Positions 38,266-46,804 of a stretch of DNA of 64,000 bases are shown here, piece by piece. How positions within the stretch are numbered: position 1 is the stretch's first letter; each line of letters starts with the position of its first letter. The notes under the pieces are model-generated. The model saw only the letters and a list, made by a program, of their open reading frames with translations. It searched no databases and was not told where the DNA came from. Source of the DNA: Chthoniobacter flavus (GTDB lineage Bacteria; Verrucomicrobiota; Verrucomicrobiia; Chthoniobacterales; Terrimicrobiaceae); NCBI GenBank assembly GCA_945860745.1, contig CAMASH010000002.1, positions 1 through 64,000 of the forward strand, read 5' to 3'. Made by a program: the position numbers and the translations under genes.

Positions 38266-40113
38266 ATGTGTGGCATTGTTGGTTATATCGGCCGGGCGGA
38301 GGCTGTTCCCATCCTGCTCGATGGACTGCGCCGTCTGGAGTACCGCGGCTATGACTCGGCCGGCGTCGCCATCCTCAACGGTGAAGGCCTGGCCGTGCGC
38401 AAAGCCGTCGGCCGCATCGCCAATCTCGCCCAGGTCATTTCGGAAAACCCCGCCGGCGGAAGCCTCGGCATCAGCCATACCCGCTGGGCCACGCATGGAG
38501 CCGTCACCAGCGAAAACGCCCACCCGCACACCGACAAGTCCGGCCGTCTCGTTCTCGTCCACAACGGTGTCATCGAGAACCATCAGACCCTGCGCACCGG
38601 CCTCGAGGAAAAGGGCCACATTTTTCATTCCCAAACCGACACCGAGGTTCTGGCCCACCTCATCGGGGCGGCCTTTGACCGGCGGGGCGAAAAAACCCAG
38701 GCCGCGCTGGTCGAATCCGTCCGCGAGGCCCTGCGGCAGGTCATCGGCACCTACGGCATCGCCGTCATCCACGCCGCTGTGCCCGGAGTCCTGGTCGGAG
38801 CGCGGCGCGGCAGCCCGTTGATTCTCGGCGTCGGCAAGGGCGAACACTTTCTGGCCAGCGACGTCAGCGCGGTGGTGGCCCACACGCGCGAAGCGGTTTA
38901 TTTGAACGACTACGAGATCGTCGCCCTGCGCGCGGACGGCTTCGAAATTTCCACGCTGGCCGGTTCCGACGCCAGCTTCGAGGTCAGCAAAGTCGAGTTC
39001 ACCGCCGGGGACGTGGACAAGGGACAATACGCCCACTACATGCTCAAGGAAATCCACGAGCAACCCGACACCGTCCGCGACGCCCTCCGCGGCCGCCTCT
39101 CGGCCGAGGAAGCCACCGCCAAGCTCGGCGGTCTCGATATGACCAATGCCGAGTTGCGCGAAGTCGAGCGCATCGTGCTCAGCGGCTGCGGCACGGCGTT
39201 TCACTCCGCCATGGTCGGGGAATACCTCATCGAGACGCTGGCCCACCTCCCGGTCGAATGCGAATTCGCCAGCGAACTCCGCTACCGCAACCTGCCCATG
39301 ACGCGCGACACCCTTGTCTTCGTCATCAGCCAGAGCGGCGAAACCGCCGACACCCTGGCCGCCCTGCGCGAAAGCCAGCGCAAGGGCCACCGCACCCTCG
39401 GCATTTGCAACAACGTCGCCAGCACCATCGCCCGCGAAAGCGACGGCGGGGTTTACATGCACGCCGGCCCCGAGATCGGCGTGGCCGCGACCAAGTCCTT
39501 TACCTCGCAGCTCACCATCATGACGCTGCTCGCGCTCCTGCTCGGCCGCATCCGTCACATCTCCTACGCCGAGGGCCTGGAAATCATCGCCCATCTCGAG
39601 AAACTGCCCGATCTGGTGGCCAGGGTCCTGGAACTCGAAAGCCACGTCGCCGCCATCGCGAAAAAATATGCCCACTCGAAGAACTTCCTCTTCATGGGCC
39701 GCCAGGCCAACTATCCCATCGCCCTCGAGGCCGCCTTGAAGCTCAAGGAAATCAGCTACATCGCCGCCTCCGGTTATCCCAGCGCCGAATTGAAGCACGG
39801 CGTCATTGCCCTGATCACCGAGGAAACCCCCTCGGTTTTCATCGCGCCCCGTGACGCAGTCTTTGAAAAAAATCTCAGCAACATCGAGGAAGTGAAAGCC
39901 CGCAAAGGCCCCGTTATCGCGGTGGGCACCGAAGGCGACACCTCCCTGTCCCGCGTGGCCGACGACGTGATCCTCATCCCCCAGGCACCCGACTATCTCA
40001 CCCCGATCCTCGCGACCATCCCGCTGCAACTCTTTGCCTACTACATCGCCGTGGAACTCGGCTGCGACGTGGACAAACCCCGCAACCTGGCCAAGAGCGT
40101 CACGGTGGAGTAG
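38266..40113 (+). CDS. glmS: Glutamine-fructose-6-phosphate aminotransferase
   Basis: The 615-residue enzyme makes glucosamine-6-phosphate for cell-wall synthesis. The mature N-terminus MCGIVGYIGRAEAVP carries the glutaminase Cys1. The glutaminase domain ends near residue 240, and two SIS isomerase domains follow (LSGCGTAFHSAMVGEY; TKSFTSQLTIM). The C-terminus KPRNLAKSVTVE is canonical. The start is fixed by Cys1. No glmS ribozyme pattern is evident in the 43-bp gap to glgC. Confidence 0.96.
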   Translation: MCGIVGYIGRAEAVPILLDGLRRLEYRGYDSAGVAILNGEGLAVRKAVGRIANLAQVISENPAGGSLGISHTRWATHGAVTSENAHPHTDKSGRLVLVHNGVIENHQTLRTGLEEKGHIFHSQTDTEVLAHLIGAAFDRRGEKTQAALVESVREALRQVIGTYGIAVIHAAVPGVLVGARRGSPLILGVGKGEHFLASDVSAVVAHTREAVYLNDYEIVALRADGFEISTLAGSDASFEVSKVEFTAGDVDKGQYAHYMLKEIHEQPDTVRDALRGRLSAEEATAKLGGLDMTNAELREVERIVLSGCGTAFHSAMVGEYLIETLAHLPVECEFASELRYRNLPMTRDTLVFVISQSGETADTLAALRESQRKGHRTLGICNNVASTIARESDGGVYMHAGPEIGVAATKSFTSQLTIMTLLALLLGRIRHISYAEGLEIIAHLEKLPDLVARVLELESHVAAIAKKYAHSKNFLFMGRQANYPIALEAALKLKEISYIAASGYPSAELKHGVIALITEETPSVFIAPRDAVFEKNLSNIEEVKARKGPVIAVGTEGDTSLSRVADDVILIPQAPDYLTPILATIPLQLFAYYIAVELGCDVDKPRNLAKSVTVE

Positions 40114-40178
40114 ATTGTGATCGAGTTGCGCAGACCCGCCCCCGGGTAGAATCTGCGTGAAAGCGAACCTGCCTCTCT

Positions 40179-40799
40179 TCAGGTATCCTTACCCTTGGCA
40201 AAATCGGATGCCATCCCGGGAAACCCCAGTGCTTCCACCAGAAACGCCAGCCGCTTTTTGAAGGCATCGTTCGATTGCCAAGCGCCGAGCCATTTCAGTC
40301 CATGCTGGATTTCCGGCTCCGTAGGACACATCTCCACCAGATCCTCGACATGACGGCGTCCCTTCAAGAGATCCATGGCCGCGTAGAGTTTGAGCGCCAC
40401 CTGATCCAGACGGTCAATAAATTCCACCGTGAGGCACGGGCCATACTGCCAGGCATGTCCGCCAGCACGTTCCAGAATCCCATCCGGCAATCCGCGTTCC
40501 AGCAGGATGCTGGCCTCGCCATTCAGCCAATCGCTTTCCAAGCCAAGCAAACCCGCTGTTTGGGCAATGGCCTTCTCCATCTCCGCTGAAAATCCTTCGA
40601 TGGGTTTCAAGGTCGTGCCATCCACAATGAGGGCCAGCGCATCCACGTCCTTGGTGGATCGGGAGATGAGTTCCAGCACGCACAACCCGGACCCTCCACA
40701 ACAAAGCAGCCAAATATCCTCCGCACCGGCCAGTGCCATTTGTTTGCCGAGGACGGTCAACGCCTCGTGAACCTCCTCTTTCCTTCCGAAATGCCTCAT
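40179..40799 (-). CDS. DUF6036-like nucleotidyltransferase (possible toxin)
   Basis: The 206-residue protein has a minimal nucleotidyltransferase signature, CCGGSGLCVLELISRSTKDV followed by DALAL (residues 33-57), where the Gly-Gly-Ser turn and the D-x-D pair would bind metal. The C-terminal half is helical (DQVALKLYAAMDLLKGRRH). Such proteins often serve as toxins or in defence pairs. Its ATG overlaps the stop of the upstream 119-residue gene by four bases, so the two form one operon. Confidence 0.68.
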   Translation of the reverse strand: MRHFGRKEEVHEALTVLGKQMALAGAEDIWLLCCGGSGLCVLELISRSTKDVDALALIVDGTTLKPIEGFSAEMEKAIAQTAGLLGLESDWLNGEASILLERGLPDGILERAGGHAWQYGPCLTVEFIDRLDQVALKLYAAMDLLKGRRHVEDLVEMCPTEPEIQHGLKWLGAWQSNDAFKKRLAFLVEALGFPGMASDFAKGKDT

Positions 40800-41155
40800 T
40801 GCGCCACAATCTGGATTGGAGCAAAGGAACCTCCCGGCATCGCGACATGGGCCTCCTGCTTGAGTCGCGTTTCGCGGCGGCTGATCTGCGGGAAATTCAA
40901 CGGGTCCCGGTAGGAGCTCATCCCGACCGTATGAAAGGTCTGCCCATGCGCATCCCAGATGGCAATCGGTGCGGTGCGCCCGCGCCCGCGATACCAGGCC
41001 CCGTCAATCAAGGCGGCGGCCGGGATCACGCCATCCTTCTTCGCGCCATGCCAGCGCAGACGGACATTCTGGCGGGCAGCCAGCGTTTTGAGGTCACTGC
41101 GAGCCTTTCCGCCTTGGCGTCCCAAGCTGGCCTTGCTGCTGCGAAGTGTTTTCAT
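40796..41155 (-). CDS. Basic partner protein of the nucleotidyltransferase
   Basis: From MKTLRSSKASLGRQGGKARS (41155) the product has 119 residues. The N-terminus, LGRQGGKAR and ARQNVRLRWHGAKK, is basic and recalls short bacterial proteins with LGRxGGxAR motifs. The rest (residues 42-95) is beta-rich, IPAAALIDGAWYRGRGRTAP with IAIWDAHGQTFHTVG. I recognise no family. Position first in the operon behind a palindromic operator suggests an antitoxin or regulator. Confidence 0.6.
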   Translation of the reverse strand: MKTLRSSKASLGRQGGKARSDLKTLAARQNVRLRWHGAKKDGVIPAAALIDGAWYRGRGRTAPIAIWDAHGQTFHTVGMSSYRDPLNFPQISRRETRLKQEAHVAMPGGSFAPIQIVAQ

Positions 41156-41164
41156 CGCGTAAAA

Positions 41165-41191
41165 ATAATACCAAGCTGCTTGGTATTTCAA
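41165..41191 (-). promoter_or_regulatory. Promoter with central palindromic operator
   Basis: A perfect inverted repeat, AATACCAAGC at 41167-41176 and GCTTGGTATT at 41178-41187 with one central base, lies between TTGAAA (41191-41186, minus strand) and TATTAT (41170-41165) or TATTTT (41167-41162). Spacing is 15 or 18 bp. A dimeric repressor bound here would block the promoter 10-30 bp before the first gene of the nucleotidyltransferase pair. Confidence 0.65.
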
Positions 41192-41348
41192 GCCTCTCTT
41201 TTTCGACTCCTCCATCCGTTCCCCTCCGTTTTATTTCCTGCCGGCTTCGCCTTCACCCCTGCGCGACTGTCTTCTCCGACAGGCTATGTCGCTTCGTTCC
41301 ATTGTGGTGAAACTGCATTCTTCAGCCCATCTCCGCGTTGGAGACGGA

Positions 41349-41404
41349 GGGAAACGCTTTGTCGTTTCCGTCGAACGAGAATGGGCAACGACGAAGCGTT
41401 GCCC
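41349..41404. repeat. REPIN-like double hairpin
   Basis: GGAAACG/CGTTTCC hairpin at about 41350-41369 with loop CTTTGT is followed by GGGCAACG/CGTTGCCC at 41383-41404 with loop ACGAAG. The cores AACGCTTTGTCGTT and AACGACGAAGCGTT are near reverse complements, so the two modules face each other. Upstream sequence (41240-41300) resembles the stretch at 29815-29875. Confidence 0.55.
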
Positions 41405-41442
41405 TCCAGCGCCGTGGTTCTTTCACGCCCGAGTTACAAACG

Positions 41443-42537
41443 CTAGCAGCGCGCGAGGAGAAAGCGGGCGATGGTGCGGGAGGCAGAGGGCTTTTGCTGG
41501 GCGGCGAGGTTGGTGCGCCAGGTTTGCCAGAGGGCGGCGTCGTTGGCCAGGGCCCCGACGATCAGATCGCCGATGCGCCGCGGTGCGCCGGTGGCCAGCG
41601 TGCCGATGCCGGTTTGTTCGATGAGGGCGATATTGCCTTCCTCCTGACCCGGGACGACGTGGCTGACGAGAAAGGGAATCTGCGCCGCGATGGCTTCCTG
41701 CACGGTCGCACCGCCGGCCTTGCCGATGAAAATGTGATGGGTGGTCATCAGCTTCGGCATCTCGTCGGTCCAGCCGATCAGGGTGCCGTTCTTCGGCAGG
41801 CCGGCATCTTTCAAGGCGGCGTGGACCTTGTGGCGGCGTCCGGTGATGACGGTGACATCCAGGTTGGGAATACCGGCCAGATGCCGGAGGACGTCCACGG
41901 CGTATTGGGTCTTGCCGCCGGGGAAAAAGAGGGCCTTCCATTTTCCATTGGCGGGAGGTTGGGAGGGCGTGAGCGATTCGAAGGCGATGTGGACGGGAAA
42001 ACCCAGGACGTGGATTTTGTCGGTGGCGGCGCCGTCGTTGCGCAGGACATCGGCGGTGAGTTCGTCGGCCACCAGCGAGCCTTCGCAGGGGTAGCGATAC
42101 CATGCGGCGTTGATCATGGTGGAATCGGTAATGACGGTGTAAAACGGGACGGAAACCGACGGATCGTGGCGGCGGATTTTCGTGATGAGATAGGAAAAAA
42201 CCGGATAGGTGGAGGCGATGATGTCGGGCCGGAATTCGGCCACAAGTTCGCGCACGGCGGTGGTGAGCTCGGCCAGGAGAGGGCCCATGCCTTCGACCAC
42301 GCCGCGTTTGCTGAGGAGCTGGAAAACGACCTTCCACGTGCGGGGATAGCGGTTGATGGCGGTGGCGTAGCCGCGTTGCACGAGGCGGTTTACGATCGGG
42401 TTGGTGCGCGTGTAGGGATCGGCGACGAGGACGGCGGCGGCGCCGTTGGTCTCGGCCCGGATGGCTTCGCCGATGTTGCGGGCGGCGGTGTTGTGGCCCT
42501 CGCCCATGCTGGCGGTAAGGATGAGAACGCGGGGCAT
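41443..42537 (-). CDS. MGDG-synthase-like glycosyltransferase (GT28 family)
   Basis: The 364-residue protein starts MPRVLILTASMGEGHNTAAR, the MGDG synthase N-terminal signature. The C-terminal GT-B half has ALFFPGGKTQ and the sugar-nucleotide motif IGKAGGATVQEAIAAQIPFL. Family members add galactose or glucose to diacylglycerol at the membrane (MGD1, YpfP/UgtP). Context with fatty-acid methyltransferases supports a lipid substrate. It is the last gene of a six-gene minus-strand run, 32 bp after the TPR gene. Confidence 0.85.
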   Translation of the reverse strand: MPRVLILTASMGEGHNTAARNIGEAIRAETNGAAAVLVADPYTRTNPIVNRLVQRGYATAINRYPRTWKVVFQLLSKRGVVEGMGPLLAELTTAVRELVAEFRPDIIASTYPVFSYLITKIRRHDPSVSVPFYTVITDSTMINAAWYRYPCEGSLVADELTADVLRNDGAATDKIHVLGFPVHIAFESLTPSQPPANGKWKALFFPGGKTQYAVDVLRHLAGIPNLDVTVITGRRHKVHAALKDAGLPKNGTLIGWTDEMPKLMTTHHIFIGKAGGATVQEAIAAQIPFLVSHVVPGQEEGNIALIEQTGIGTLATGAPRRIGDLIVGALANDAALWQTWRTNLAAQQKPSASRTIARFLLARC

Positions 42538-42569
42538 CTTAGGAAAGGCTGAAGGCTGCGGGCTGCGGG

Positions 42570-43310
42570 CTAAAGTTGTTTGAGGGCTTCGCGCCCGCGC
42601 TGCTTGGTTTCCTCGTCGTCCTTGGCGAGGGATGGCAGGGCGAGACCCTTCCCGATTTCCTGGCGGGCCTTGGTTTTCTCGCCGAGAGCAGCGTAGGTTC
42701 GGCCCAGTTCGACGTGGTGGAGGACGCTGCGGGGATTGAGGGCAATGGCTTTCTGGAGATGTTCGGCGGCTTTGGCATTGGAAGCGTCGGGGAACGTTCC
42801 ATAGATGGTCTGGGCCAGGGCTTTCAAGACCGGATTGAAGTTGGCCAGTTCGTAATTCCAGCGTCCGAGGATGTGCCAGGCGAGTTCCTGGGCGGGATCG
42901 AGGCGCACGGCGGCCTCGGCTTCCTCCTTAATGAGGCGGGAAAGTTCGACCTTGCGACGGGCCCCTTCGTACGCGGCGACGCGGCCATAGACGATGGCCA
43001 GGCTGAGGCGGGCCCGGGCGTTTTCCGGATCGGCCCGGACGGCGCGGAGGGCGGGGTCGAGGGACTGGAGGGCGAGTTGCTTTTTTCCGGCAGGGGAAGT
43101 GGTCTCGGGGATGAGCTGACCGTATTGCCTGGCGATGAGACGGAGGATTTCGGAGTCGTTGGGTTTCCCGGTGTCAGCCTTGAGAAACACCGCCAAGGCT
43201 TCCGCGTTTCTATTTTCGAGATCAAGTTGGCGGCCTTGCGACATCAGTTCCTGCACGGACTGGGCGTTTGCCACCGTGGCCGCGAGGAGAAGGAGGGCCA
43301 GCGCTCTCAC
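42570..43310 (-). CDS. Secreted RMD-like TPR protein
   Basis: A GTG start at 43310 overlaps the upstream methyltransferase stop (GTGA) and gives VRALALLLLAATVANAQ, a signal peptide; total 246 residues. The C-terminal part (AWHILGRWNYELANFNPVLK, then LNPRSVLHHVELGRTYAALG) matches the TPR pattern of RMD-type proteins (regulator of microtubule dynamics-like), which are common in bacteria as secreted scaffolds. ATG-start alternatives lie far upstream inside the methyltransferase gene and lack a signal peptide. Confidence 0.75.
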   Translation of the reverse strand: MRALALLLLAATVANAQSVQELMSQGRQLDLENRNAEALAVFLKADTGKPNDSEILRLIARQYGQLIPETTSPAGKKQLALQSLDPALRAVRADPENARARLSLAIVYGRVAAYEGARRKVELSRLIKEEAEAAVRLDPAQELAWHILGRWNYELANFNPVLKALAQTIYGTFPDASNAKAAEHLQKAIALNPRSVLHHVELGRTYAALGEKTKARQEIGKGLALPSLAKDDEETKQRGREALKQL

Positions 43311-44332
43311 TTTTGGAAAAGATAGTGACTGACGATCCACTCGCTGCCGCCACGGAAGCCCCAGAGTTCGGCGCAGGACATATAGAAGACGCGCCAGTAG
43401 GCGCGCCATTTGGCGGCTTCGGATTCGCCATAGGTTTTCTCGAGGAGAGGGCGGATGGCGGCTTCGTTGGCGTCCATGTTTTGCAGCCAGGCCTCGGAGG
43501 TGCGCTGGTAGTGGGTGCCGCTCACGCGCCAGTGGCGGCGGATTTTCAAGTCGTCCTGAAAATAGAGCAGGAGATGATCGGAAGGCATGGTGCCGCCTTC
43601 GAAAAAATAACGCGTGATCCAGTCGGAGGGATCGGTTCCCTCAAAATGATAAGCGTAGTCCTTGTGGGTGAATATGTGGACGAAGAGCTGTCCGCCGGAC
43701 TTGAGCCAGCGGGCGACTTTGGCCATGAGCAGGCGGTAGTTTTTCATGTGCTCAAACATCTCGACGGAAACGACGCGGTCGTAGGCGGCAGGTTCGGCCT
43801 CGAAGTCGTTCATGTCGGCGGTGAGGATGCGGACATTGGGCAAATTGCGGCGCCGGGCCTCGGCCTCGATGTGCTCGCGCTGGGTGCGGGAATTGGAGAC
43901 GCCGGTGATTTTGGCGTTGGGAAATTGTTCGGCCATCCAAAGCGTAAGGCTGCCCCAGCCGCAGCCAAGTTCGAGAATATGGTGTCCGTCGGCCAGTCCG
44001 GCGCGTTCGCAGGTGAGCGCGAGCATGGCGTCCTCGGATTCGGCCAATGTGGTGTCCTCTCCGGGCCAATATCCGCTGCTGTATTTCAAACGGGGGCCGA
44101 GGCAGAGACGGAAAAATTCGGTGGGGACTTCGTAGTGCTGCTTGTTGGCGTCGGCGGTCTTGATGGCGATGGGACTGCGGTCAAGGGCCGCGATGAAGTC
44201 GAGGAGGGCGGCTTGTGACTTCTCCACGTCGCCGCGGTTTTCGTCGTGGAGTTTTTTGGCGAGGAGGCGCCGGATGCCGAGACGGATGGCGAAGTCGGGC
44301 AGCAGATTGCGGGCGAGGAGGTGGTCGATCAT
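43307..44332 (-). CDS. Cfa-type SAM-dependent fatty-acid methyltransferase 2
   Basis: From MIDHLLARNLLPDFAIRLGI (44332) the protein has 341 residues. KYSSGYW near 80 and the SAM loop LELGCGWGSL near 120 are Cfa hallmarks; the end, FYMSCAELWGF, matches the Cfa C-terminus with its conserved Cys-Glu. It should methylate or cyclopropanate unsaturated acyl chains of phospholipids at the membrane. The ATG overlaps the DUF1295 stop (four bases). It is shorter than the paralogue at 45427 because the N-terminal lipid-binding domain is reduced. Confidence 0.85.
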   Translation of the reverse strand: MIDHLLARNLLPDFAIRLGIRRLLAKKLHDENRGDVEKSQAALLDFIAALDRSPIAIKTADANKQHYEVPTEFFRLCLGPRLKYSSGYWPGEDTTLAESEDAMLALTCERAGLADGHHILELGCGWGSLTLWMAEQFPNAKITGVSNSRTQREHIEAEARRRNLPNVRILTADMNDFEAEPAAYDRVVSVEMFEHMKNYRLLMAKVARWLKSGGQLFVHIFTHKDYAYHFEGTDPSDWITRYFFEGGTMPSDHLLLYFQDDLKIRRHWRVSGTHYQRTSEAWLQNMDANEAAIRPLLEKTYGESEAAKWRAYWRVFYMSCAELWGFRGGSEWIVSHYLFQK

Positions 44333-45117
44333 GACGATTTCGGGAACCACGGAATGAAGGCGCTGGTGGTGCGCTGGTAGGCCCGGTAGGCGTCGCCGCG
44401 CGACTTGAGCGACTGGGCTTCGGCCGGCGGGATGCCGGTCACTTTGGTCAGAAAATACAGCATGAGCAGCGGGCAGTAAATTGTGATCCAGGCACCGGAG
44501 GTGCCAAGCGCGAAGACAAAATAGGCGACCCAGATGACCCACTCGAAGAAGTAATTCGGATGGCGTGAATAGCGCCAGAGTCCGGTTTGGCAGACCCTGC
44601 CCTTGTTCGCAGGGTCGGCGCGGAAACGGTTGAGTTGATGGTCCGCCAGGGCCTCGCCGGAAATGGCCATGAGCCAGAGGATGGCCCCGGCGATTTCCCA
44701 GGGATGGAGCGTCGGGGAAGGATTGGCGCAGGCCGCGGCGAAAGGCGCGGCAAGGAGACCAACCAGGACCGCCTGGAGCTGGAAGAAGCCAAAGAACATA
44801 TACCAGACGCGCTTGGGGAATTGTTCGCGCAAGGCGGCATAGCGCGCGTCTTCCTGCGGGTGGTGTCTGGTCACGCGGATGAGCAGATGTGTTCCCAGCC
44901 GCAGACTCCAGATCGTGACCATGCCGGCGATGAGGGCCTTGCGCACGGGGTCGCCGGCCCCGAGGGCGAAGAAGATCGCAACGACCAGCGCGAAGGCATA
45001 CGACCACGCGACATCCACATAGCCTGCGTTGTTGAGCTGGCGGCAGATCAGCCAGGTGATGGCCATGAGAAGAACGGCCGCGTTCATGCCGAGGCCGGTG
45101 AGAGTCCAGGCGTTCAT
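44329..45117 (-). CDS. DUF1295 membrane protein (steroid 5-alpha-reductase fold)
   Basis: The 262-residue protein has about six transmembrane helices. Near the C-terminus are GLWRYSRHPNYFFEWVIW and the late Y-Q-RTTSAFIPWFP, the signature shared by DUF1295, steroid reductases and isoprenylcysteine methyltransferases. Family members are thought to be NADPH-dependent reductases of lipid double bonds (inference). It overlaps both neighbours by four bases, so it is tightly coupled to the Cfa-type enzymes. Confidence 0.88.
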   Translation of the reverse strand: MNAWTLTGLGMNAAVLLMAITWLICRQLNNAGYVDVAWSYAFALVVAIFFALGAGDPVRKALIAGMVTIWSLRLGTHLLIRVTRHHPQEDARYAALREQFPKRVWYMFFGFFQLQAVLVGLLAAPFAAACANPSPTLHPWEIAGAILWLMAISGEALADHQLNRFRADPANKGRVCQTGLWRYSRHPNYFFEWVIWVAYFVFALGTSGAWITIYCPLLMLYFLTKVTGIPPAEAQSLKSRGDAYRAYQRTTSAFIPWFPKSS

Positions 45118-45443
45118 GAGCGGAGCAATACGTCACGTAGCGGGGCATCCGCGCGGACCTTGCAGAGTTGGATGAGGGCGTAGGCGGACATGGCCATGTT
45201 GCCGAAGAGCATGATGAGAACAAACCAGAGGACCGAGCGTGCGAGGTTTGCCTCCTTGTAAGCCACCCAGATAAAGAAAGTCAGGAAACCAAAGTAGGCG
45301 TCAAACAGCGTGGCCTGAAACCACCTGTCCCCCGTGAGCGAAGGGGGAAGCTGCCAGATCGCCGTGTGGAGGCTGGCGTAGATACTCACCGCGACCATGC
45401 CCACAAAGATGACGGCGAAAAGTATCCTAAGAAACCAGATCAT
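45114..45443 (-). CDS. DUF1475-like small membrane protein
   Basis: The 109-residue protein has three hydrophobic helices (ILFAVIFVGMVAVSIYASL; DAYFGFLTFFIWVAY; VLWFVLIMLFGNMAMSAYAL), like DUF1475 proteins. Function unknown. It overlaps the upstream Cfa-type gene by 17 bases and the downstream DUF1295 gene by four, so it is part of the lipid operon and may be a subunit of the membrane enzyme. Confidence 0.75.
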   Translation of the reverse strand: MIWFLRILFAVIFVGMVAVSIYASLHTAIWQLPPSLTGDRWFQATLFDAYFGFLTFFIWVAYKEANLARSVLWFVLIMLFGNMAMSAYALIQLCKVRADAPLRDVLLRS

Positions 45444-46677
45444 AAACCGAAGATTTGAGACTCAGATTGTCGGGGCGGGTGTGGATTGTCTGGGCCACGG
45501 TGATATGGCGGGAGCCGAAAGCCGCCTCGCAATAACACAGATAGTAGCGCCACTTACGAATGAAACCTTCGTCGAAGCCCTGTCCGCGCACCTCGTCAAG
45601 TTTCGCTTCGAAGTTTTCCCGCCAGATTTTCAGTGTCCGGGCATAGCAAGGGGCCATGTCCTCGTAATCGAACAAGTTGAGTTCCCCTGTTTTTTGGGTG
45701 GCCTCGCTGATGCGTCCCATGGACATGAGGAGCGTGCCCGGAAAGATGTGCTTCTGGATAAAGTCTGCGCCGTCGCGCAGAATGGCGAATTGGTTGTCGG
45801 GACAAAGGATGGCCTGCAAACCGAGCAGGCCGTTCGGCTTGAGCAACTCGCCGCATTTTGCAAAGAATCCATTCACATAGCGGTCTCCCACGGCTTCCAG
45901 CATTTCGATGGAAACGATCTTGTCGTAGCGGCCCTTCATCGTGCGGTAGTCGCAAAGCAAGAGCTCAATGCGGTCCTGCAAGCCGGCCTGCTGGATGCGA
46001 TCGGCCGCCTCGGCGTATTGCTGTTCGGAGATGGTGATCGTGGTGACGCGGCAGCCGTAGTGGCCCGCCGCATGGATGCTGAATCCACCCCAGCCGCTGC
46101 CGATCTCCAGCACTTCATCCGCGGCAGAGAGGCGCAATTTCCGGCAAAGAACATCGTACTTTTTGCGCTGGGCTTCCTCCAGTGCCAGGTCGGGCGGGTC
46201 AAAATAGGCACTCGAATACGTCATGGTCGGATCCAACCAGAGTTTGAAGAACTCGTTGCTCAGATCGTAATGCTCGCGAACGTTGGCCCGGCTGGTCGAG
46301 AGGCTGTTCGGGCGGCGGAGGTGAAGGAAGCGGTTGTAGGTGTTGAGGAGATTGAGGACTCCGGTGGAACGTCCGGTGCGCGTTTCCAGGCCGCTGGCAT
46401 CCTCGGCATTGAGGATGAACCACGCGATCACGCGGGTCAGGTCGGGTGTCTCCCACTCGCCCGCCATGTAGCTCTCCGCGAAACCGATCGGACCAAACAG
46501 GACACAGCGGCGGAAAAACTTGTCATCCTTCACCTCGATGCGCGCGCGCAGGCCCTTGAACAAGCCGCCAAAGACCTGCCGCTTTCCGCCGGGCAGCAGG
46601 ATTTCCAGGGAACCGCGCTTCAGGGTCTTGAAGCTGGACAGGACAATTTTCTGAAAAAACATGAATGTGAGCGGCAT
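45427..46677 (-). CDS. Cyclopropane-fatty-acyl-phospholipid synthase-like methyltransferase 1
   Basis: I start at MPLTFMFFQKIVLSSFKTLK (46677), five bases after a GGGGGGG ribosome site, giving 416 residues. The N-terminal lipid-binding domain is followed by VREHYDLSNEFFKLWLDPTM with TYSSAYF, and the SAM loop VLEIGSGWGG near 192; YLCYCEAAF is the family end. It is a Cfa/mycolic-acid-cyclase family enzyme acting on membrane lipid acyl chains. First gene of the lipid run; a hairpin at 46744-46765 separates it from the gene upstream. Confidence 0.87.
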   Translation of the reverse strand: MPLTFMFFQKIVLSSFKTLKRGSLEILLPGGKRQVFGGLFKGLRARIEVKDDKFFRRCVLFGPIGFAESYMAGEWETPDLTRVIAWFILNAEDASGLETRTGRSTGVLNLLNTYNRFLHLRRPNSLSTSRANVREHYDLSNEFFKLWLDPTMTYSSAYFDPPDLALEEAQRKKYDVLCRKLRLSAADEVLEIGSGWGGFSIHAAGHYGCRVTTITISEQQYAEAADRIQQAGLQDRIELLLCDYRTMKGRYDKIVSIEMLEAVGDRYVNGFFAKCGELLKPNGLLGLQAILCPDNQFAILRDGADFIQKHIFPGTLLMSMGRISEATQKTGELNLFDYEDMAPCYARTLKIWRENFEAKLDEVRGQGFDEGFIRKWRYYLCYCEAAFGSRHITVAQTIHTRPDNLSLKSSVYDLVS

Positions 46678-46743
46678 TATCCCCCCCCGCATGATCATTA
46701 CGAGCGCGGAGACGGGCCGGGCACGAAAATGTTCCTTTGGCCG

Positions 46744-46765
46744 GGACGCGAATTCCTTCGCGTCC
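46744..46765 (-). terminator. Hairpin between the methyltransferase and the lipid operon
   Basis: GGACGCGAA (46744-46752) pairs with TTCGCGTCC (46757-46765) round a TTCC loop. It lies 40 nt after the stop of the minus-strand methyltransferase. No T-run follows on that strand, so it is a weak terminator or a repeat. Confidence 0.35.
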
Positions 46766-46804
46766 GACTTTTCTCCATCGACGGACGGCAAGGGACGGCC
46801 ATCC

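Noticed and set aside
38113..40029. 638-codon minus-strand frame opposite glmS
   Set aside because: Shadow of glmS; no recognisable domain.
44333..45223. N-terminal extension of the Cfa-type gene to 45223
   Set aside because: This part overlaps the DUF1295 gene in another frame and reads as Arg/Pro/Ser noise; the Cfa domain begins at the ATG at 44332, which overlaps the DUF1295 stop.
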